Positions 13,743-14,896 of a stretch of 14,896 bases of DNA are shown piece after piece (position 1 is the stretch's first letter; each line of letters begins with the position of its first letter). The stretch is taken from positions 1 through 14,896 of the forward strand of contig CAJGBX010000027.1 of the NCBI GenBank assembly GCA_904501685.1, written 5' to 3'. Made by a program: the position numbers and the translations under genes. The DNA comes from Clostridiaceae bacterium (GTDB taxonomy: Bacteria; Bacillota; Clostridia; Oscillospirales; Acutalibacteraceae). The notes beneath the pieces are model-generated. The model was not told where the DNA came from. It was given only the letters and a program-made list of their open reading frames with translations, and did not search any database.

Positions 13743-14896
13743 ATGCGTAATTTTACGGTCACCGTTGATGCGGACGGTAAGGTAGATTTACTGCAAAGCT
13801 TTGTCGGTTACAGCGGAGAGCATAATTCGGTTGAGCTTCAAGTGACATTTACCGAAGACGGTTCAGCGGTTTACGGTGCTGCTGATTATTTCCGTATTGT
13901 GATTGACGGTATTTATAGTAATAAGCTGTATTCTAAGGAAAACAGTATATATTATTTGCTCCCTCAAGAGGTTATGAAGCCGCCTGAAATTCACTGTCAG
14001 CTGATAGGCTACGGGGAAGCTGCAGGTGAGATTTCGGAAATAATCAAAAGTGAAATTTTCGGTCTTACCGTCGATAAATCAGAGGTTTCATTAATAAAAG
14101 TTCAAGGCTCGCCCGACACCTTTGAGGTTGCAATGGCTGTGTGCGAAGAATCGGCCGAGAGTGCCAGAAAGAGCGCTGAGCTTGCCGAGTGTGCTGCTAA
14201 GATACTTGATATGAACAATCTTGCTAATTCCTTTAAGGGCAAGTCATCGGGCAGAACGGTCGAGCTTACAGATATATCGCCTTTGGTGCATGATATTAAA
14301 ATTCAGCTGACAGGTAATACTGTCTCTGACTTTTCAGCCGTAACGGTTACCGTTACCGATCAATACGGTACTAAACACCCTTATACCGCTGATTCAAACG
14401 GAAGCTTAACCGTTAATTCGATATATCCGTATATGTTTTTTGCTACCGGAAATGATGAAATTTTTATCGAGGTTGAGTATAATCGTGATACAAATGAGGT
14501 TTTAAATGAAATTGACAACCTCAATGTTGATGTCAGCAAAACCGGTGGAATTGTGACTGTTTCGGTCACCGGCAGAGACGGTGTGCAAAATTCGGTTGAA
14601 GTGCATGATGGTGAAAAGGGTGAAAAAGGCGATAAGGGTGATAAAGGTGATGATGCTGTAACTGACCAAATTTATGACCCTGAAAGTGAGAACGCTCAAA
14701 GCGGTAAGGCTGTAGCTGAGGCAATAGAAACAAATTCGCTTGCCTCAGCAATAATCCAAACCACACCGATAGCTACAAGCTTAAACATTACGGATAGTTC
14801 CGATAAGCCAATGGTTAGTCTTAAGGTTATCGGAAAAACGTTTCAAGACGGTACGCCAAGTCCTGACAGCCCACAACCGATACAATGTGTCAAAAA
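13743..14896 (+). CDS. Phage tail/baseplate-like protein, 3' end outside the window
   Basis: 384 codons are open to the end of the window. AGGAGGT lies seven bases before the ATG. Residues 1-100 (MRNFTVTVDADGKVDLLQSF onward) have the beta-rich look of the BppU N-terminal domain that anchors phage baseplate proteins. A helical, alanine- and glutamate-rich stretch covers about 130-160 and a beta-rich stretch about 175-285. Residues 290-304 are a short collagen-like run, GEKGEKGDKGDKGDD. Next is DPESENAQSGKAVAEAIE (312-329), a motif I know from tail fibres of Firmicute phages, and GKTFQDGTPSPDSPQPIQ (364-381), another tail-protein phrase. It is the only phage-like gene in view and could belong to a prophage, a tailocin or a surface protein of phage origin. 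The receptor-binding C-terminus is not visible. Confidence 0.75.
   Translation, partial: MRNFTVTVDADGKVDLLQSFVGYSGEHNSVELQVTFTEDGSAVYGAADYFRIVIDGIYSNKLYSKENSIYYLLPQEVMKPPEIHCQLIGYGEAAGEISEIIKSEIFGLTVDKSEVSLIKVQGSPDTFEVAMAVCEESAESARKSAELAECAAKILDMNNLANSFKGKSSGRTVELTDISPLVHDIKIQLTGNTVSDFSAVTVTVTDQYGTKHPYTADSNGSLTVNSIYPYMFFATGNDEIFIEVEYNRDTNEVLNEIDNLNVDVSKTGGIVTVSVTGRDGVQNSVEVHDGEKGEKGDKGDKGDDAVTDQIYDPESENAQSGKAVAEAIETNSLASAIIQTTPIATSLNITDSSDKPMVSLKVIGKTFQDGTPSPDSPQPIQCVK

Noticed and set aside
13562..13750. 62-codon open frame starting GTG in the spacer
   Set aside because: There is no ribosome site, it begins within a DnaA-like box, it is AT-driven in composition, and it overlaps the well-supported start at 13743.

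Overview
The window looks like a chromosomal segment of an anaerobic Firmicute, most likely a gut member of the class Clostridia (Oscillospiraceae-like). The basis is moderate-to-low GC by eye, strong AGGAGG ribosome binding sites, back-to-back sigma-A promoters, hairpin-plus-T terminators, a decarboxylase-type Na+ pump subunit pair, a PocR-AraC regulator, and tRNA genes with encoded CCA. This placement is inference; no rRNA or marker tree is available.

Layout. 1-215 is a non-coding leader holding four consecutive hairpins. 216-1040 encodes a very cysteine-rich protein of unknown function, closed by a 45-bp bidirectional terminator shared with the convergent gene. 1148-5265 is an amino-sugar module: a PocR/AraC regulator (minus) divergent from a three-gene operon of ROK sugar kinase, NahK-like anomeric kinase and N-acetylglucosamine-6-phosphate deacetylase (nagA). 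The divergent promoters use the two halves of one 16-bp palindrome as their -35 boxes. 5326-7612 is a two-gene operon with its own promoter: a beta-CASP metallo-beta-lactamase RNase-like protein and a LOG-family phosphoribohydrolase. 7613-7800 is a hairpin-rich spacer. 7839-8029 carries tRNA-Thr(UGU) and tRNA-Tyr(GUA) on the minus strand; each gene has one odd base in its T arm.

8181-11126 is a complete minus-strand proline biosynthesis operon, proB-proA-proC, with promoter and terminator. 11182-12623 is a plus-strand pair encoding the membrane beta subunit of a Na+-pumping decarboxylase and a small gamma-like membrane subunit, without the carboxyltransferase and biotin-carrier genes. 12740-13396 is a CarD-like RNA-polymerase regulator gene. 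13397-13742 is a non-coding stretch with a cluster of DnaA-box-like sequences. From 13743 a phage-tail-like gene (BppU-like start, collagen-like repeat, tail-fibre motifs) runs off the end of the window.

How the genes fit. The amino-sugar operon would phosphorylate GlcNAc-type sugars at C6 (ROK) or C1 (NahK-like) and deacetylate the 6-phosphate, under control of the PocR regulator. The proBAC genes make proline from glutamate. The remaining units appear functionally independent. The most unusual signals are the palindromic divergent promoter, the T-arm deviations in both tRNAs, the clustered hairpins sharing a GTCGAAATAA motif, the DnaA-box cluster, and the phage-like gene directly after it.
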